Source: Dysosmobacter segnis (GTDB taxonomy: Bacteria; Bacillota; Clostridia; Oscillospirales; Oscillospiraceae). Taken from it: DNA of 64,000 nucleotides. The stretch covers positions 102,040 to 166,039 of the forward strand of contig NZ_JACOQI010000007.1 of assembly GCF_014297285.1 (NCBI RefSeq), given 5' to 3'. The notes under the pieces are model-generated. The model ran no database searches and was not told the DNA's origin. It saw only the letters and a list, made by a program, of their open reading frames with translations. This document shows positions 24,763-32,920 of this stretch, in pieces. The translations under genes and the position numbers were made by a program. How positions within the stretch are numbered: position 1 is the first letter of the stretch; each line of letters begins with the position of its first letter.

Positions 24763-25875
24763 ATGGCATCTAAAGTTTATTTCGCAGATTTCCGCTGCCC
24801 CAGCTGGCGGGAAAACCTGCCCCAGAAGTTGGCCCGGCTGATGATGACTGCCGGTTTCGGCGACATCGACATGGACGGCAAATATGTGGCCATCAAAATG
24901 CATTTCGGCGAGCCGGGCAACATGGCCTATCTCCGCCCCAACTGGGCCAAAACCGTGGCGGATCTGGTAAAAAGTCAGGGCGGCAAGCCCTTCCTGACAG
25001 ACTGCAACACGCTGTATATCGGCGGCCGCAAAAACGCGCTGGATCACATGGAATCTGCCTACGTCAACGGTTTTACCCCCTATTCCACCGGCTGCCATAT
25101 CATTATTGCCGACGGTCTGAAGGGCAATGACGAGGTAGCCGTCCCCGTGGAGGGCGGCGAGTATGTGAAGGAGGCCAAGATCGGCCGGGCGGTGATGGAC
25201 GCCGATGTGTTCATCTCCCTGACCCATTTCAAGGGCCACGAGCAGGCGGGCTTCGGCGGCTGCCTGAAAAACATCGGCATGGGCTGCGGCTCCCGTGCGG
25301 GCAAGATGGAGCAGCACAACTCCGGCAAACCCTTCGTCAAGCAGAAGCTGTGCGTAGGCTGCCACGCCTGCGCCAAGATCTGCGCCCACGGCGCGCCCAC
25401 CTTCGACGCCGACAACAAGGCCACCATCAACACCGATAAATGCGTAGGCTGTGCCCGGTGTCTGGCGGTCTGCCCCAAGGACGCCATCCAGTGCATGTAT
25501 GACGAGGCTCCCTCCATCCTGAATTACAAGATCGCCGAGTACACCAAGGCGGTGGTGGACGGCCGTCCCTGCTTCCATGTGTCTCTGGTGATGGACGTAT
25601 CCCCCAACTGTGACTGCCACGGCGAAAACGATGTGCCCATCGTGCCCAACGTGGGTATGTTCGCCTCCTTCGACCCTGTTGCTCTGGATCAGGCCTGTAT
25701 CGACGCGGTGCTGGCCCAACCCAAGATGCCCAATTCCGCCATCGGCAGCGGCGAAGCCTGCCAGTGCGAGGATCATTTCAAGGCCGCTCATCCGGACACC
25801 GACTGGGAAGCCGCTCTGATCCACAGTGAGAAGATCGGTCTGGGCAGCCGGGAATACGAGCTGGTAAAAATCTAA
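24763..25875 (+). CDS. DUF362 domain protein with two 4Fe-4S clusters
   Basis: A 370-aa protein: an N-terminal DUF362 domain (ADFRCPSWRENLPQKLARLM, then VFISLTHFKGHEQAGFGGCLKNIGMGC) with a ferredoxin insert carrying two CxxCxxCxxxCxx sets, starting at Cys197 (CVGCHACAKICAHG) and Cys227 (CVGCARCLAVCPKD). It is expected to bind two 4Fe-4S clusters and act in electron transfer or metal handling; the partner is unknown. It is read from an AAGGAG site. The cysS leader promoter begins 24 bases past its stop, so it is a separate unit. Confidence 0.88.
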   Translation: MASKVYFADFRCPSWRENLPQKLARLMMTAGFGDIDMDGKYVAIKMHFGEPGNMAYLRPNWAKTVADLVKSQGGKPFLTDCNTLYIGGRKNALDHMESAYVNGFTPYSTGCHIIIADGLKGNDEVAVPVEGGEYVKEAKIGRAVMDADVFISLTHFKGHEQAGFGGCLKNIGMGCGSRAGKMEQHNSGKPFVKQKLCVGCHACAKICAHGAPTFDADNKATINTDKCVGCARCLAVCPKDAIQCMYDEAPSILNYKIAEYTKAVVDGRPCFHVSLVMDVSPNCDCHGENDVPIVPNVGMFASFDPVALDQACIDAVLAQPKMPNSAIGSGEACQCEDHFKAAHPDTDWEAALIHSEKIGLGSREYELVKI

Positions 25876-25898
25876 CCCCATGAACCGCCCGCCGGGGC

Positions 25899-25927
25899 TT
25901 GACACCGGCGAAGATGCCTGCTATATT
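25899..25927 (+). promoter_or_regulatory. Promoter of the cysS T-box leader
   Basis: Plus-strand -35 TTGACA (25899-25904), 17-base spacer, -10 TATATT (25922-25927), just downstream of the DUF362 gene. The transcript would start near 25934. Confidence 0.8.
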
Positions 25928-25933
25928 GATAGA

Positions 25934-26168
25934 AGTCAAAATAGCGTGTTGAACGGAAAGAGTACCGTGTATCCAATGGGCAGAGAGGGCGCGTCACCGG
26001 CTGAAAGCGTGCCTGCGGCGGGGCATGGGAAGTGCATCCGGGAGCGCGGGGGATGCAGATGCCCTCCGGTTTGCCCACGTTACGGGCCTTGAGTGAAAAA
26101 TGAGAGTGGAACCGCGGTTTTTTGATCGCCTCTCGTGCCAAACCGGCGCGGGAGGCGTTTTTTTCGTC
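25934..26168 (+). promoter_or_regulatory. T-box riboswitch controlling cysS
   Basis: The leader has the T-box order. A Stem I 5' side contains GAGTACC, an AGAGAG bulge and a distal hairpin (GGCGCG/CGTGCC). A 3' side carries GAAGTGCATCC, in which TGC (26033-26035) followed by A fits a Cys specifier. Then come the conserved T-box AGAGTGGAACCGCGG (26103-26117) and a terminator stem CGCCTCTCG/GCGGGAGGCG followed by seven T (26127-26164). Uncharged tRNA-Cys would stabilise the antiterminator and allow cysS expression. The specifier assignment agrees with the downstream gene but was not folded formally. Confidence 0.88.
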
Positions 26169-26209
26169 CCGTGTCCGCGTCAAACAAATACCCGGAAAGG
26201 ATGAATGTT

Positions 26210-27658
26210 ATGTATCTTTACAACTCCGCTACCCATAAGAAAGCTGAATTCACCACCCACACCCCCGGCCATGTGGAAATGTATACCTGCGGCCCCACGG
26301 TGTATCACTTCGCCCACATCGGCAACCTCCGCAGCTATATCATGGAGGACGTGCTGGAAAAGTTCCTGCGCTATTCCGGCTACAGCGTCAACCGTGTCAT
26401 GAACATCACGGACGTGGGCCACCTGACCTCTGATGCTGACGAAGGCGAGGACAAGATGCTCAAGGGCGCCCACCGGGAGCACAAGACCGTCATGGAGGTG
26501 GCCAAGTACTATACCGATGCCTTCTTTGATGACTGCCGCAAGCTGAACATCAAACGCCCGGACGTGGTGCAGCCCGCCACCGGCCTTATTGATGACTATA
26601 TCAAGATCATCACCAAGCTGCTGGACACCGGCTACGCCTATCCTGCCGGCGGCAACATCTATTTCGACACCAGCAAGCTCCAGCGTTATTATATCTTTAA
26701 TGACCACAACGAGGAGGATCTGGCTGTCGGCGTCCGTGAGGGCGTAGAAGAGGACACCAACAAGCGGAACAAGAACGACTTCGTCCTCTGGTTCACCAAG
26801 TCCAAGTTTGAGGATCAGGCCCTGAAGTGGGACTCCCCCTGGGGCGTGGGCTATCCCGGCTGGCATATTGAGTGCTCCGGCATCTCCATGAAGTACAACG
26901 GCGAGTATCTGGATCTCCACTGCGGAGGCATTGACAACGCCTTCCCCCACCACACCAACGAGATTGCCCAGTCTGAGAGCTATCTGGGTCATCCCTGGTG
27001 CCCCCAGTGGTTCCATGTGGCCCACCTGAACACCAACCACGGCAAGATGAGCAAGTCCAAGGGCGAGTTCCTCACCGTGTCCCTGCTGGAGGAAAAGGGT
27101 TATGATCCTCTGTCCTACCGCTTCTTCTGCCTCCAGAGCCACTACCGCAAGGCTTTGGTATTCTCCTGGGAGAATCTGGACAACGCCGCAGCCGCCTACG
27201 GCAAGCTGATCGCCAAGATCGCCGCCCTGAATCCAGAGGATGGCACCGTGGATGAAGCTGCTCTCAAGGAGTACAAGGAGAAATTCCTCCAGCAGATGGG
27301 CAACGATCTGAACACCTCCATGGGCGTCACCGCTCTGTATGATGCTTTAAAGGCCAAGACCAATGACGCCACCAAGCTGGCCATTCTGGGCAGCTACGAT
27401 CAGGTACTGAGCCTGTCCCTGCTGAAAAAGGCCGCAGCGATGCGGGAAGCCAATGCCAAGGCCCAGACCGCCAAGGCCGAAGGCGGCTACACCGTCACCG
27501 GCGAGGGCGATCCCGCCATCGACGCGCTGGTGATGCAGCGCTACGAGGCCAAGAAGTCCAAGAACTTCGCGGAGGCCGACCGCATCCGCGATGAGCTGAA
27601 GGCTCAGGGCATCGAGATCGTGGACACCAAGGACGGCGCCAGCTGGAAGCGCGTTTAA
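26210..27658 (+). CDS. cysS: Cysteinyl-tRNA synthetase
   Basis: A 482-aa class I synthetase. Zinc ligands are Cys27, Cys222, His247 and Glu251, the HIGH motif is HIGN (36-39), and KMSKS is at 279-283. The start MYLYNSATHKK at 26210 is chosen because it has an AAAGG site about 7 bases upstream and matches the family; the frame extends 25 codons upstream into the T-box terminator, which cannot be coding. It ends with a terminator at 27682. Regulated by the T-box leader. Confidence 0.97.
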   Translation: MYLYNSATHKKAEFTTHTPGHVEMYTCGPTVYHFAHIGNLRSYIMEDVLEKFLRYSGYSVNRVMNITDVGHLTSDADEGEDKMLKGAHREHKTVMEVAKYYTDAFFDDCRKLNIKRPDVVQPATGLIDDYIKIITKLLDTGYAYPAGGNIYFDTSKLQRYYIFNDHNEEDLAVGVREGVEEDTNKRNKNDFVLWFTKSKFEDQALKWDSPWGVGYPGWHIECSGISMKYNGEYLDLHCGGIDNAFPHHTNEIAQSESYLGHPWCPQWFHVAHLNTNHGKMSKSKGEFLTVSLLEEKGYDPLSYRFFCLQSHYRKALVFSWENLDNAAAAYGKLIAKIAALNPEDGTVDEAALKEYKEKFLQQMGNDLNTSMGVTALYDALKAKTNDATKLAILGSYDQVLSLSLLKKAAAMREANAKAQTAKAEGGYTVTGEGDPAIDALVMQRYEAKKSKNFAEADRIRDELKAQGIEIVDTKDGASWKRV

Positions 27659-27681
27659 GTTTTTCTGAATCGTGCAGCAAA

Positions 27682-27710
27682 GGGGGATGGCGTTTGCCAT
27701 CCTCCTTTTT
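27682..27710 (+). terminator. Terminator after cysS
   Basis: GGGGGATGGC-GTTT-GCCATCCTCC followed by TTTTTG on the plus strand, 23 bases after the stop codon. Confidence 0.9.
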
Positions 27711-27733
27711 GTCCGTTTGTATGAAGCTCGTAT

Positions 27734-27765
27734 AAAACGAAACACCATGACTTTTCGTCATGGTG
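27734..27765 (-). terminator. Terminator after tRNA-Leu
   Basis: An 8-base stem CACCATGA/TCATGGTG (27743-27750 with 27758-27765) followed on the minus strand by TTTCGTTTT, nine bases after the tRNA 3' end. Confidence 0.85.
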
Positions 27766-27773
27766 GTCCGCTT

Positions 27774-27857
27774 TGGTGCGCCTGAAGGGACTCGAACCCA
27801 CACGCTGAAAGCACGGGAACCTAAATCCCGCATGTCTACCAATTCCATCACAGGCGC
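27774..27857 (-). tRNA. tRNA-Leu (anticodon TAG)
   Basis: Read on the minus strand the gene begins GCGCCTG, pairs with CAGGCGC at the 3' end, and includes an encoded CCA (27774-27776). The T-arm is GGGTTCGAGTCCC and the anticodon stem-loop is GGGA-TTTAGGT-TCCC, giving TAG at the anticodon (reads CUN codons). A long variable arm follows, as expected for a leucine tRNA. The single gene has its own promoter at 27881-27909 and a terminator. About 84 nt with CCA. Confidence 0.95.
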
Positions 27858-27880
27858 GTGCCGTATATTTGATCTCATAG

Positions 27881-27909
27881 AGTATAGCACAGTTTTTCCT
27901 CTTGAACAA
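27881..27909 (-). promoter_or_regulatory. Promoter of tRNA-Leu
   Basis: Minus-strand -35 TTGTTC (27904-27909), 17-base spacer, -10 TATACT (27881-27886), 24 bases upstream of the tRNA 5' end. Confidence 0.65.
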
Positions 27910-27968
27910 GAAGAATTTACGCGGTACAATGGGGTCTGAAATTATTCGCATGGAAATGAGGGATCGCT

Positions 27969-28799
27969 TTGTCCACACCCCGCATCGCTGCCATTCACGA
28001 TCTGTCCTGCTTTGGCCGCTGTTCGCTGACCATTGCCCTGCCGGTACTCTCCGCCATGGGCTGCCAATGCTGCCCCCTGCCTACCGCCCTGCTCTCCGCT
28101 CATACCGGTTTTCCCGGCAATACCTTTTTGGATCTGACGGTGGAAATGGGCCGTATCGCGGATCACTGGGCCGCTATGGATCTGCAATTTGATGCCATTT
28201 ACAGCGGTTTTTTAGGCAGTGCCGATCAGGTGGACACCGTGGCACGGTTTTTTGATACGTTCAAGAAATCTGGCACCGCCGTCATCGTGGACCCCGTCAT
28301 GGGCGATCACGGCACCGCCTACCGCACCTGCACGCCGGATCTGTGCCGGGGAATGCGGGCGCTGGCAGAAAATGCGGATGTGATCACCCCCAATCTGACG
28401 GAGGCGGCGCTGCTGTTGGACCGTCCCTATGAGGAAATTCAGCGGACCGACGCCTACGAGGTGGTTCGCCGGTTAAGTGTGGGTGGACGGCGGTCTGTGG
28501 TGCTCACCGGCTACTCTTCGGAGCCGGGACAGACCGGAGCCCTGTGCTTTGACCGTGACAGCGGCGAGAGCAAAGCTGTACAGACTCCCCGGGAGCCGCA
28601 GGACTTTTCCGGCACCGGCGACCTGTTCGCCAGCGTCCTCGCTGGAGGGGTGGCAAGGGGTGTTCCCCTTTTTCAGGCCGCCCAAGCCGCTGCGGATTTT
28701 GTCCGTGATTGCATTGCGCGCACCTTGGCCGAGGGACTCACAGAGCAGGATGGCGTAGACTTTGAGCCGCTTTTGGGGCAGTTGACCAGCAGCAAATAA
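27969..28799 (+). CDS. Pyridoxamine/pyridoxal kinase (PdxY/PdxK-like)
   Basis: A 276-aa ribokinase-fold kinase that phosphorylates vitamin B6 vitamers. The start (TTG at 27969, preceded by a GAGGG site) gives PRIAAIHDLSCFGRCSLTIALPVLSAMG, the family beginning; no ATG gives this N-terminus. Further motifs are DPVMGDHG and the nucleotide/anion-hole signature FSGTGDLFASVL near residue 218. Two TTG-versus-ATG choices exist, but the first is consistent with the family. It converges with era across a shared terminator. Confidence 0.88.
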   Translation: MSTPRIAAIHDLSCFGRCSLTIALPVLSAMGCQCCPLPTALLSAHTGFPGNTFLDLTVEMGRIADHWAAMDLQFDAIYSGFLGSADQVDTVARFFDTFKKSGTAVIVDPVMGDHGTAYRTCTPDLCRGMRALAENADVITPNLTEAALLLDRPYEEIQRTDAYEVVRRLSVGGRRSVVLTGYSSEPGQTGALCFDRDSGESKAVQTPREPQDFSGTGDLFASVLAGGVARGVPLFQAAQAAADFVRDCIARTLAEGLTEQDGVDFEPLLGQLTSSK

Positions 28800-28837
28800 A
28801 AAAGGCCGGGAAGGATGATATCCTTCCCGGCCCTTTG
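28797..28837. terminator. Bidirectional terminator between the B6 kinase gene and era
   Basis: A perfect 12-base stem GGCCGGGAAGGA/TCCTTCCCGGCC (28804-28815 and 28821-28832) with A and T tracts on both sides; it serves the two convergent genes. Confidence 0.9.
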
Positions 28838-28840
28838 TTG

Positions 28841-29740
28841 TTATTCATCCCGGTAACCCATGCTCCGCACATAGTTCAGGTTATCCCGCCAATTTTCCTT
28901 GACCTTCACCCAGGTCTGGAGATAGACCTTCGTGCCCATGAACTTTTCCATATCCGCCCGGGCCAGAGAGCTGATCTTCTTCAACATGGCACCCTGCTTA
29001 CCGATGATGATGCCCTTGTGGCTGGCCTTTTCGCAATAGATTGTGGCGTCCACGTCCACCACCCCGGAATCCCGCTCGGAGAATTTGGTGATCTCCACGG
29101 CGGTGCCGTGGGGGATCTCCTTATCCAGACACAGCAGCAGCTTTTCCCGCAGCAGCTCGCCCATGACCTGCCGTTCCGGCTGGTCGGTGGTCTCTCCGTC
29201 CGGGAACAGCTGAGGACCTTCCTGGGCGTATTTCTGCAATTCATGCATCAAATCGTCCAGACCGCCGCCCTTATGGGCAGAAATGGGAATGATGGCGTCA
29301 AATCCGTCCCACACCTCGTTGTAAGCCGCGATCACCGGCAGCAGCTCCGCAGGCTCCACAGTGTCGATCTTGTTGATGCACAGGATGCAGGGGATCTTTT
29401 CCTCCCGGATGCGGTCGATCAGCGCCTTCTCCGGTCCTCCCACATGGGGGATGGGCTCCACCAGCAGCAGTGCGCAGTCCACATCGCTGAGGCTGGAGGT
29501 CACGACCTTTACCATGTAATCCCCCAGAGCGGACTTGGGCTTGTGCAGTCCCGGCGTATCCAGCAGAATGTACTGGGTGTCCTCCCGATTCACAATGCCG
29601 TAGATCCGGTTCCGGGTCGTCTGGGCCTTGTTGGAAACGATGGCGACCTTTTCGCCCACCAGCGCGTTGGTCAGGCTGGACTTGCCCACGTTGGGCCGTC
29701 CGCAAACGGTGATCATGGCGGTTTTTGTAATGTTTGACAT
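28841..29740 (-). CDS. era: GTPase Era
   Basis: A 299-aa ribosome-assembly GTPase acting on 16S rRNA 3' maturation. G1 is GRPNVGKSS (14-22), G3 is DTPGLHKPKSALG, G4 is NKID, and the C-terminal KH domain has KGIIIGKQGAMLKKISSLARADME. Length is exactly as in other bacteria. Here it is not clustered with ybeY or recO, at least in this window. Its promoter lies in the roughly 100-base gap before the next gene. Confidence 0.97.
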   Translation of the reverse strand: MSNITKTAMITVCGRPNVGKSSLTNALVGEKVAIVSNKAQTTRNRIYGIVNREDTQYILLDTPGLHKPKSALGDYMVKVVTSSLSDVDCALLLVEPIPHVGGPEKALIDRIREEKIPCILCINKIDTVEPAELLPVIAAYNEVWDGFDAIIPISAHKGGGLDDLMHELQKYAQEGPQLFPDGETTDQPERQVMGELLREKLLLCLDKEIPHGTAVEITKFSERDSGVVDVDATIYCEKASHKGIIIGKQGAMLKKISSLARADMEKFMGTKVYLQTWVKVKENWRDNLNYVRSMGYRDE

Positions 29741-29840
29741 AGGTGATCCTCAACTTTCTTTGAGCGTTTTCGTTTACGTTCCGCTCCATGCGGTCCGTTT
29801 TTTTAACATACCACAGATCTGCCGGAATTGCAACCGGATG

Positions 29841-30677
29841 TCAAATCTCTCCTCCGCCGATTTTCTCACCAGAGCGGCGGGGCATTCCCAGCGGCGGCAG
29901 TTCCACGCCCAAAATGAGTTTTACCAGCCACACAAAAAACAGCAGCACCAGAATCGGGATCAGGCAGGTAGTCACCAGCATAACTGCCAGGGCCTCCAAA
30001 AAGCGGTTCAGCACATTCCGCAGCTTCTCCACCGCACCGGCCGCAGCACCGGTAATGCTGTCCGCCACTTTGGAAAAGAATCCGGAAATACCGCTCTGTT
30101 CCGTTGCTGAGCCTTCATTCTGGCTGCTTTGAATGGTATCCGTAGCCTCCTTGGCCTCCTGAATAGTAGCCGCAATGGATGCCTGATAGGTATCCTCAAT
30201 CAGGTCACTGACCCGGATCCCCACCGGGATTACCAGCATGATCGCTACGCCGAACAATGCCAGTTTCCACGCCAGCGCCCCTGCCGTCCGCCGCAGGCGG
30301 GGGAACAGTGCCGCGGCTGCAAAGGCGGCGCAGGCCGCCGGGATCAGGACCTTGAATGCCGCAGCGGCGGTGATGGTCAGCAAATATTTTTCCAGAAAAA
30401 TGGCGCAGAGCACGATGAGAAAATAGCCGCTGAGATCCGCCAGCTTGTCCGCGATCGGCGTAGCCGTGTCGCCGGGCAGCAGCGTGATCGCCGCCGATGC
30501 TGCTGTGGAGGCCGCCGTTAGTTCCAAAACCGTCTCCTGCTTTTCCTCCAGTGCGGCGATAGACTTCTGGTAAAAGGCCGGATCCGTGGTGAGTTTGGCC
30601 ACGCCGAATATGGAAGCCAGCGCCAAAATCACTGCCGCCGCCACACAGATTACTCTTATTCCGATTGTTCTGGTCAT
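29841..30677 (-). CDS. Uncharacterised 278-aa membrane protein
   Basis: Not recognised. About five hydrophobic segments: an N-terminal signal-like segment (VICVAAAVILALASIFGVAK), a pair around 88-120, one around 140-156, and a C-terminal one (VTTCLIPILVLLFFVWLVKLI). An extracytoplasmic-looking loop of about 60 residues (Thr/Ser/Gln-rich, IQEAKEATDTIQSSQNEG) lies between. Short Ala-rich tracts are frequent. No catalytic motif is visible. It has its own terminator on the upstream side and sits just outside the phage-like block; homologues are probably clade-restricted. Confidence 0.7.
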   Translation of the reverse strand: MTRTIGIRVICVAAAVILALASIFGVAKLTTDPAFYQKSIAALEEKQETVLELTAASTAASAAITLLPGDTATPIADKLADLSGYFLIVLCAIFLEKYLLTITAAAAFKVLIPAACAAFAAAALFPRLRRTAGALAWKLALFGVAIMLVIPVGIRVSDLIEDTYQASIAATIQEAKEATDTIQSSQNEGSATEQSGISGFFSKVADSITGAAAGAVEKLRNVLNRFLEALAVMLVTTCLIPILVLLFFVWLVKLILGVELPPLGMPRRSGEKIGGGEI

Positions 30678-30751
30678 AGTACATTCCCCTTTGCAAGATA
30701 TAATCTCATCATACCCCGCTCCGCTCTGTTGTCAAGCACTGGCTTTCAAGC

Positions 30752-30793
30752 AAAAAATCGGGGAAACTTTCATAAAAGCCTCCCCGATTTTTT
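30752..30793. terminator. Terminator at the downstream end of the phage-like block
   Basis: AAAAAATCGGGGA/TCCCCGATTTTTT (30752-30764 and 30781-30793) with a 16-base loop, four bases after the last phage-block gene. Usable in both directions. Confidence 0.85.
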
Positions 30794-30797
30794 GAAT

Positions 30798-31475
30798 TTA
30801 TTTTTGAAGCCGATGCAGAATTTCCGCCAATTCCCGTCGGGTAACGGCTTTTTCCGGCTCCGCAAGCTGAACCTCCGTCAGGATCCCAGATTTTCCTGCC
30901 CAGTTCAGGTCCGCGTTCCTCTCCTGTTTGGTCTCTTCCCAAAACAGGACCATCGTCGGCACCTTTCGGGAACTGGCCACCTTACCAGAGGGAAAAAATC
31001 CCTGGGTGGAACCGCCGCCGTCCAACATCAGCGCATCCGCCACGCCCAGGCCCAGCAGTTTGTTTTGAAGCTGCTCCCGGGTCAGGCTGGTCTTGTCGCA
31101 CCACAGGCAGATCCGTCCATCCGGCATCCAGCCCACAGCTGTCCGGGCTGCGGAGCGGGCCACATCCGGCGTCAGGCTTCGCTCCAGCTTCGCCCCATTT
31201 TTCAAAAGAGGCACCCCGGAAAGAAAACTGCCGCCCCGATCCGTCAGCATCTGGGGCTTCCCATCAGAACCGATGGAAATTCCCCAGTCCTGATAGGCGT
31301 CCCGACTGATGACCTTGCCGTCGATCACCGTCCAGCCAACCGGCTGAAAGCTGCCGTTAAACAAATAGCCGTTGATGATGTGGCTGCATCCGGTCTCCCG
31401 CTTCACCTGCGCCAGAGGTTTCCGTTTGATGTTGTAATAGATCTGCGCTCTGGCGCAGGCAAATACATCAGTCAT
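30798..31475 (-). CDS. Phosphodiester glycosidase (NAGPA-like) family protein
   Basis: A 225-aa protein with the NAGPA phosphodiester glycosidase domain: HIINGYLFNGSFQPVGWTVIDGKVISRD, SAARTAVGWMPDGRICLWCDK, and the C-terminal ALMLDGGGSTQGFF (the DGGGS signature) followed by RKVPTMVLFW. The start MTDVFACARAQIYYNIKRK at 31475 overlaps the previous gene by 8 bases and is the true N-terminus; the longer frame is a shadow of that gene. Last gene of the phage-like block, in the position where an endolysin would be. A wall-related role is inferred, not shown. Confidence 0.75.
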   Translation of the reverse strand: MTDVFACARAQIYYNIKRKPLAQVKRETGCSHIINGYLFNGSFQPVGWTVIDGKVISRDAYQDWGISIGSDGKPQMLTDRGGSFLSGVPLLKNGAKLERSLTPDVARSAARTAVGWMPDGRICLWCDKTSLTREQLQNKLLGLGVADALMLDGGGSTQGFFPSGKVASSRKVPTMVLFWEETKQERNADLNWAGKSGILTEVQLAEPEKAVTRRELAEILHRLQK

Positions 31476-31791
31476 GGAGCCGGACGGCGCTCTTGGCGTA
31501 GCCGTCCTCGTCATAACTGACTGCAAACCTGCCGCCGGGGATCCACTGGATCTGCTCAGTCCCGGCAAATTCCATTCTGCGGCGCATATCCAAGGTACGC
31601 CGGGCCTCCTTGGGTTCCTCTTCCGCAGGGATAAAGCCCTCCTCCATCTCTGCATCGGTCCAACCGGCCACGCCGCCGTCGGGATTCAAGTGGAAGTTGG
31701 CCCCAGCCGCCTTCAGCTCGGCATTGATCTCTTCAATGCTCTTGCCGGACTTTTTCCCCTCGCTGATGATTTTCTCAAACATCTTTTCCAT
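31468..31791 (-). CDS. Small prophage protein of unknown function
   Basis: Not recognised. A 107-aa acidic protein: helical MEKMFEKIISEGKKSGKSIEEINAELKAAGANFHL, then GGVAGWTDAEMEEGFIPAEEEPKEARRTL and a C-terminal RFAVSYDEDGYAKSAVRLHD. The ATG at 31791 has an AAAGGAG site 8 bases upstream; the longer frame is a shadow. It lies between holin and phosphodiester glycosidase. Possibly a lysis-module accessory, or a fusion of virion and host parts; no function can be given. Confidence 0.6.
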   Translation of the reverse strand: MEKMFEKIISEGKKSGKSIEEINAELKAAGANFHLNPDGGVAGWTDAEMEEGFIPAEEEPKEARRTLDMRRRMEFAGTEQIQWIPGGRFAVSYDEDGYAKSAVRLHD

Positions 31792-31811
31792 CTTCGCGCT
31801 CCTTTCCGCCC

Positions 31812-32078
31812 TCAGTCCTTCATCTGTTTGCTGATCTGATCCACTCCTGTGGCCGCGAGGCCGCTGACGATTCCCACCGCAGCGGCGGTCAGCGGGTCCG
31901 CCGCCGGAAAATCCGTCATGACCAGCATTCCCACAACGCCCAAGATCCCCCCGCAGACACCCACGATCACCGGGATCCACTTGTTATCCAGACCGGACAC
32001 CTTAACGATCCAACCCACAAGGTAGCAGATCACCGTGATCGCCGCCACGCCTGCCATACCAAATGCCGAAATGTCCAT
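31812..32078 (-). CDS. Phage holin family protein
   Basis: An 88-aa protein with three hydrophobic segments (AAITVICYLVGWIVKVSGL, WIPVIVGVCGGILGVVGMLVM and AAVGIVSGLAATG), typical of A118-like and phi29-like holins that permeabilise the membrane to release endolysin. The ATG at 32078 has a GGAG site 9 bases upstream; the longer frame starts upstream without one. It follows a short coiled-coil protein and precedes two further small genes, giving a lysis-like cassette. Confidence 0.82.
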   Translation of the reverse strand: MDISAFGMAGVAAITVICYLVGWIVKVSGLDNKWIPVIVGVCGGILGVVGMLVMTDFPAADPLTAAAVGIVSGLAATGVDQISKQMKD

Positions 32079-32104
32079 CCTTACTCTCCTCTCTGTCCGC
32101 CATC

Positions 32105-32338
32105 TCAAGAGATTGGCTGACGCCGCTGTCCCCGCTCTAACTGCTCCAACCGGCGGTCCATGCCCCGGATCTGTTCCTCCACCACCGGCACCCGCCGTGC
32201 GAAATGATTGTGCTCCCGGACTTCCCGGGTCAGCTCCGTGAGCTTCTCATCCGTTACCGCTTGGGCCGCCCGGTTGCTCAACAGCACCCCCAGCAGCGTC
32301 ACACAGCCGGTGATGGCGGCGGTTATGATCTCACTCAT
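32105..32338 (-). CDS. Phage hemolysin XhlA-like/small coiled-coil protein
   Basis: A 77-aa protein with an N-terminal hydrophobic segment (IITAAITGCVTLLGVLLSN) and a C-terminal coiled coil (REVREHNHFARRVPVVEEQIRGMDRRLEQLERG). Proteins with this layout (a membrane anchor plus HNxFARRxPVVEEQ) recur in Firmicutes prophages next to the holin, in the place of xhlA. It lies 3 bases before the tail gene and 26 before the holin. Function in lysis is inferred from position. Confidence 0.72.
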   Translation of the reverse strand: MSEIITAAITGCVTLLGVLLSNRAAQAVTDEKLTELTREVREHNHFARRVPVVEEQIRGMDRRLEQLERGQRRQPIS

Positions 32339-32341
32339 GTC

Positions 32342-32920
32342 TCATTCCTCCGGCGGCACCGCCAGTTGAAAGCTCTCCCAGGTATGCTGTGCCGTCTCCA
32401 CCTCATCCCATGTATATTCTGCCGCTTCACATTCTGCCCAAGTCAGATAGCGGAAGTAGAACTCCACCTCCAAATGACAGGGTAGAATATCTAAAATAAT
32501 CTTCCTGATCTGGTCGAACTCCGCCGGCACACCGGCAGTTCTGGGAAATACGACCCGCAGGCTACCGTCCGCCTTTTCCTCCGCTCTGGCCCGGATGCCG
32601 CAGCCGGTGAGAGTATCGTTGATGGCCTCCGGTGTCAGGCTGTCCTCGCTGATCCGCAGCAGCGCGGCGATGGCCTCCCGGCGGTCCTCTTGGGTCACGG
32701 CCGCAGGCTTGTGAGCAAACAATACCTCCCGGCGGTCAAGGCCCTCGCTCTCCGCCGTGGCCAGCAGGCTTTCCCGTTCCACCAGTTCTACCAGCCCACT
32801 GACGCTGTCCAGCTCCCCGCCCAGCGCCGCCAACTCGCCGCCGTTATGGGGTGCTCGGAGATCGTAGAGGCCCAAGGGGGCCAACAGGCGAATCAAATAC
32901 TGCTCATACACACGCCTCAC
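32342..32920 (-). CDS. Phage tail protein, DUF2313/YmfQ (XkdU-like)
   Basis: A 192-aa protein of the DUF2313 (YmfQ, Mu gp48-like) family that attaches the fibre to the baseplate in contractile phages. The beginning EQYLIRLLAPLGLYDLR and middle LTPEAINDTLTGCGIRARAEEKADGSLRVVFP fit. It overlaps baseplate J by 4 bases (ATGA). In PBSX the next gene is a tail fibre; here that gene is absent and a small coiled-coil/holin cassette follows directly. Confidence 0.85.
   Translation of the reverse strand: MRRVYEQYLIRLLAPLGLYDLRAPHNGGELAALGGELDSVSGLVELVERESLLATAESEGLDRREVLFAHKPAAVTQEDRREAIAALLRISEDSLTPEAINDTLTGCGIRARAEEKADGSLRVVFPRTAGVPAEFDQIRKIILDILPCHLEVEFYFRYLTWAECEAAEYTWDEVETAQHTWESFQLAVPPEE

Noticed and set aside
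26135..26209. Upstream extension of cysS (25 codons)
   Set aside because: It runs through the T-box terminator; the RBS and family N-terminus support the ATG at 26210.
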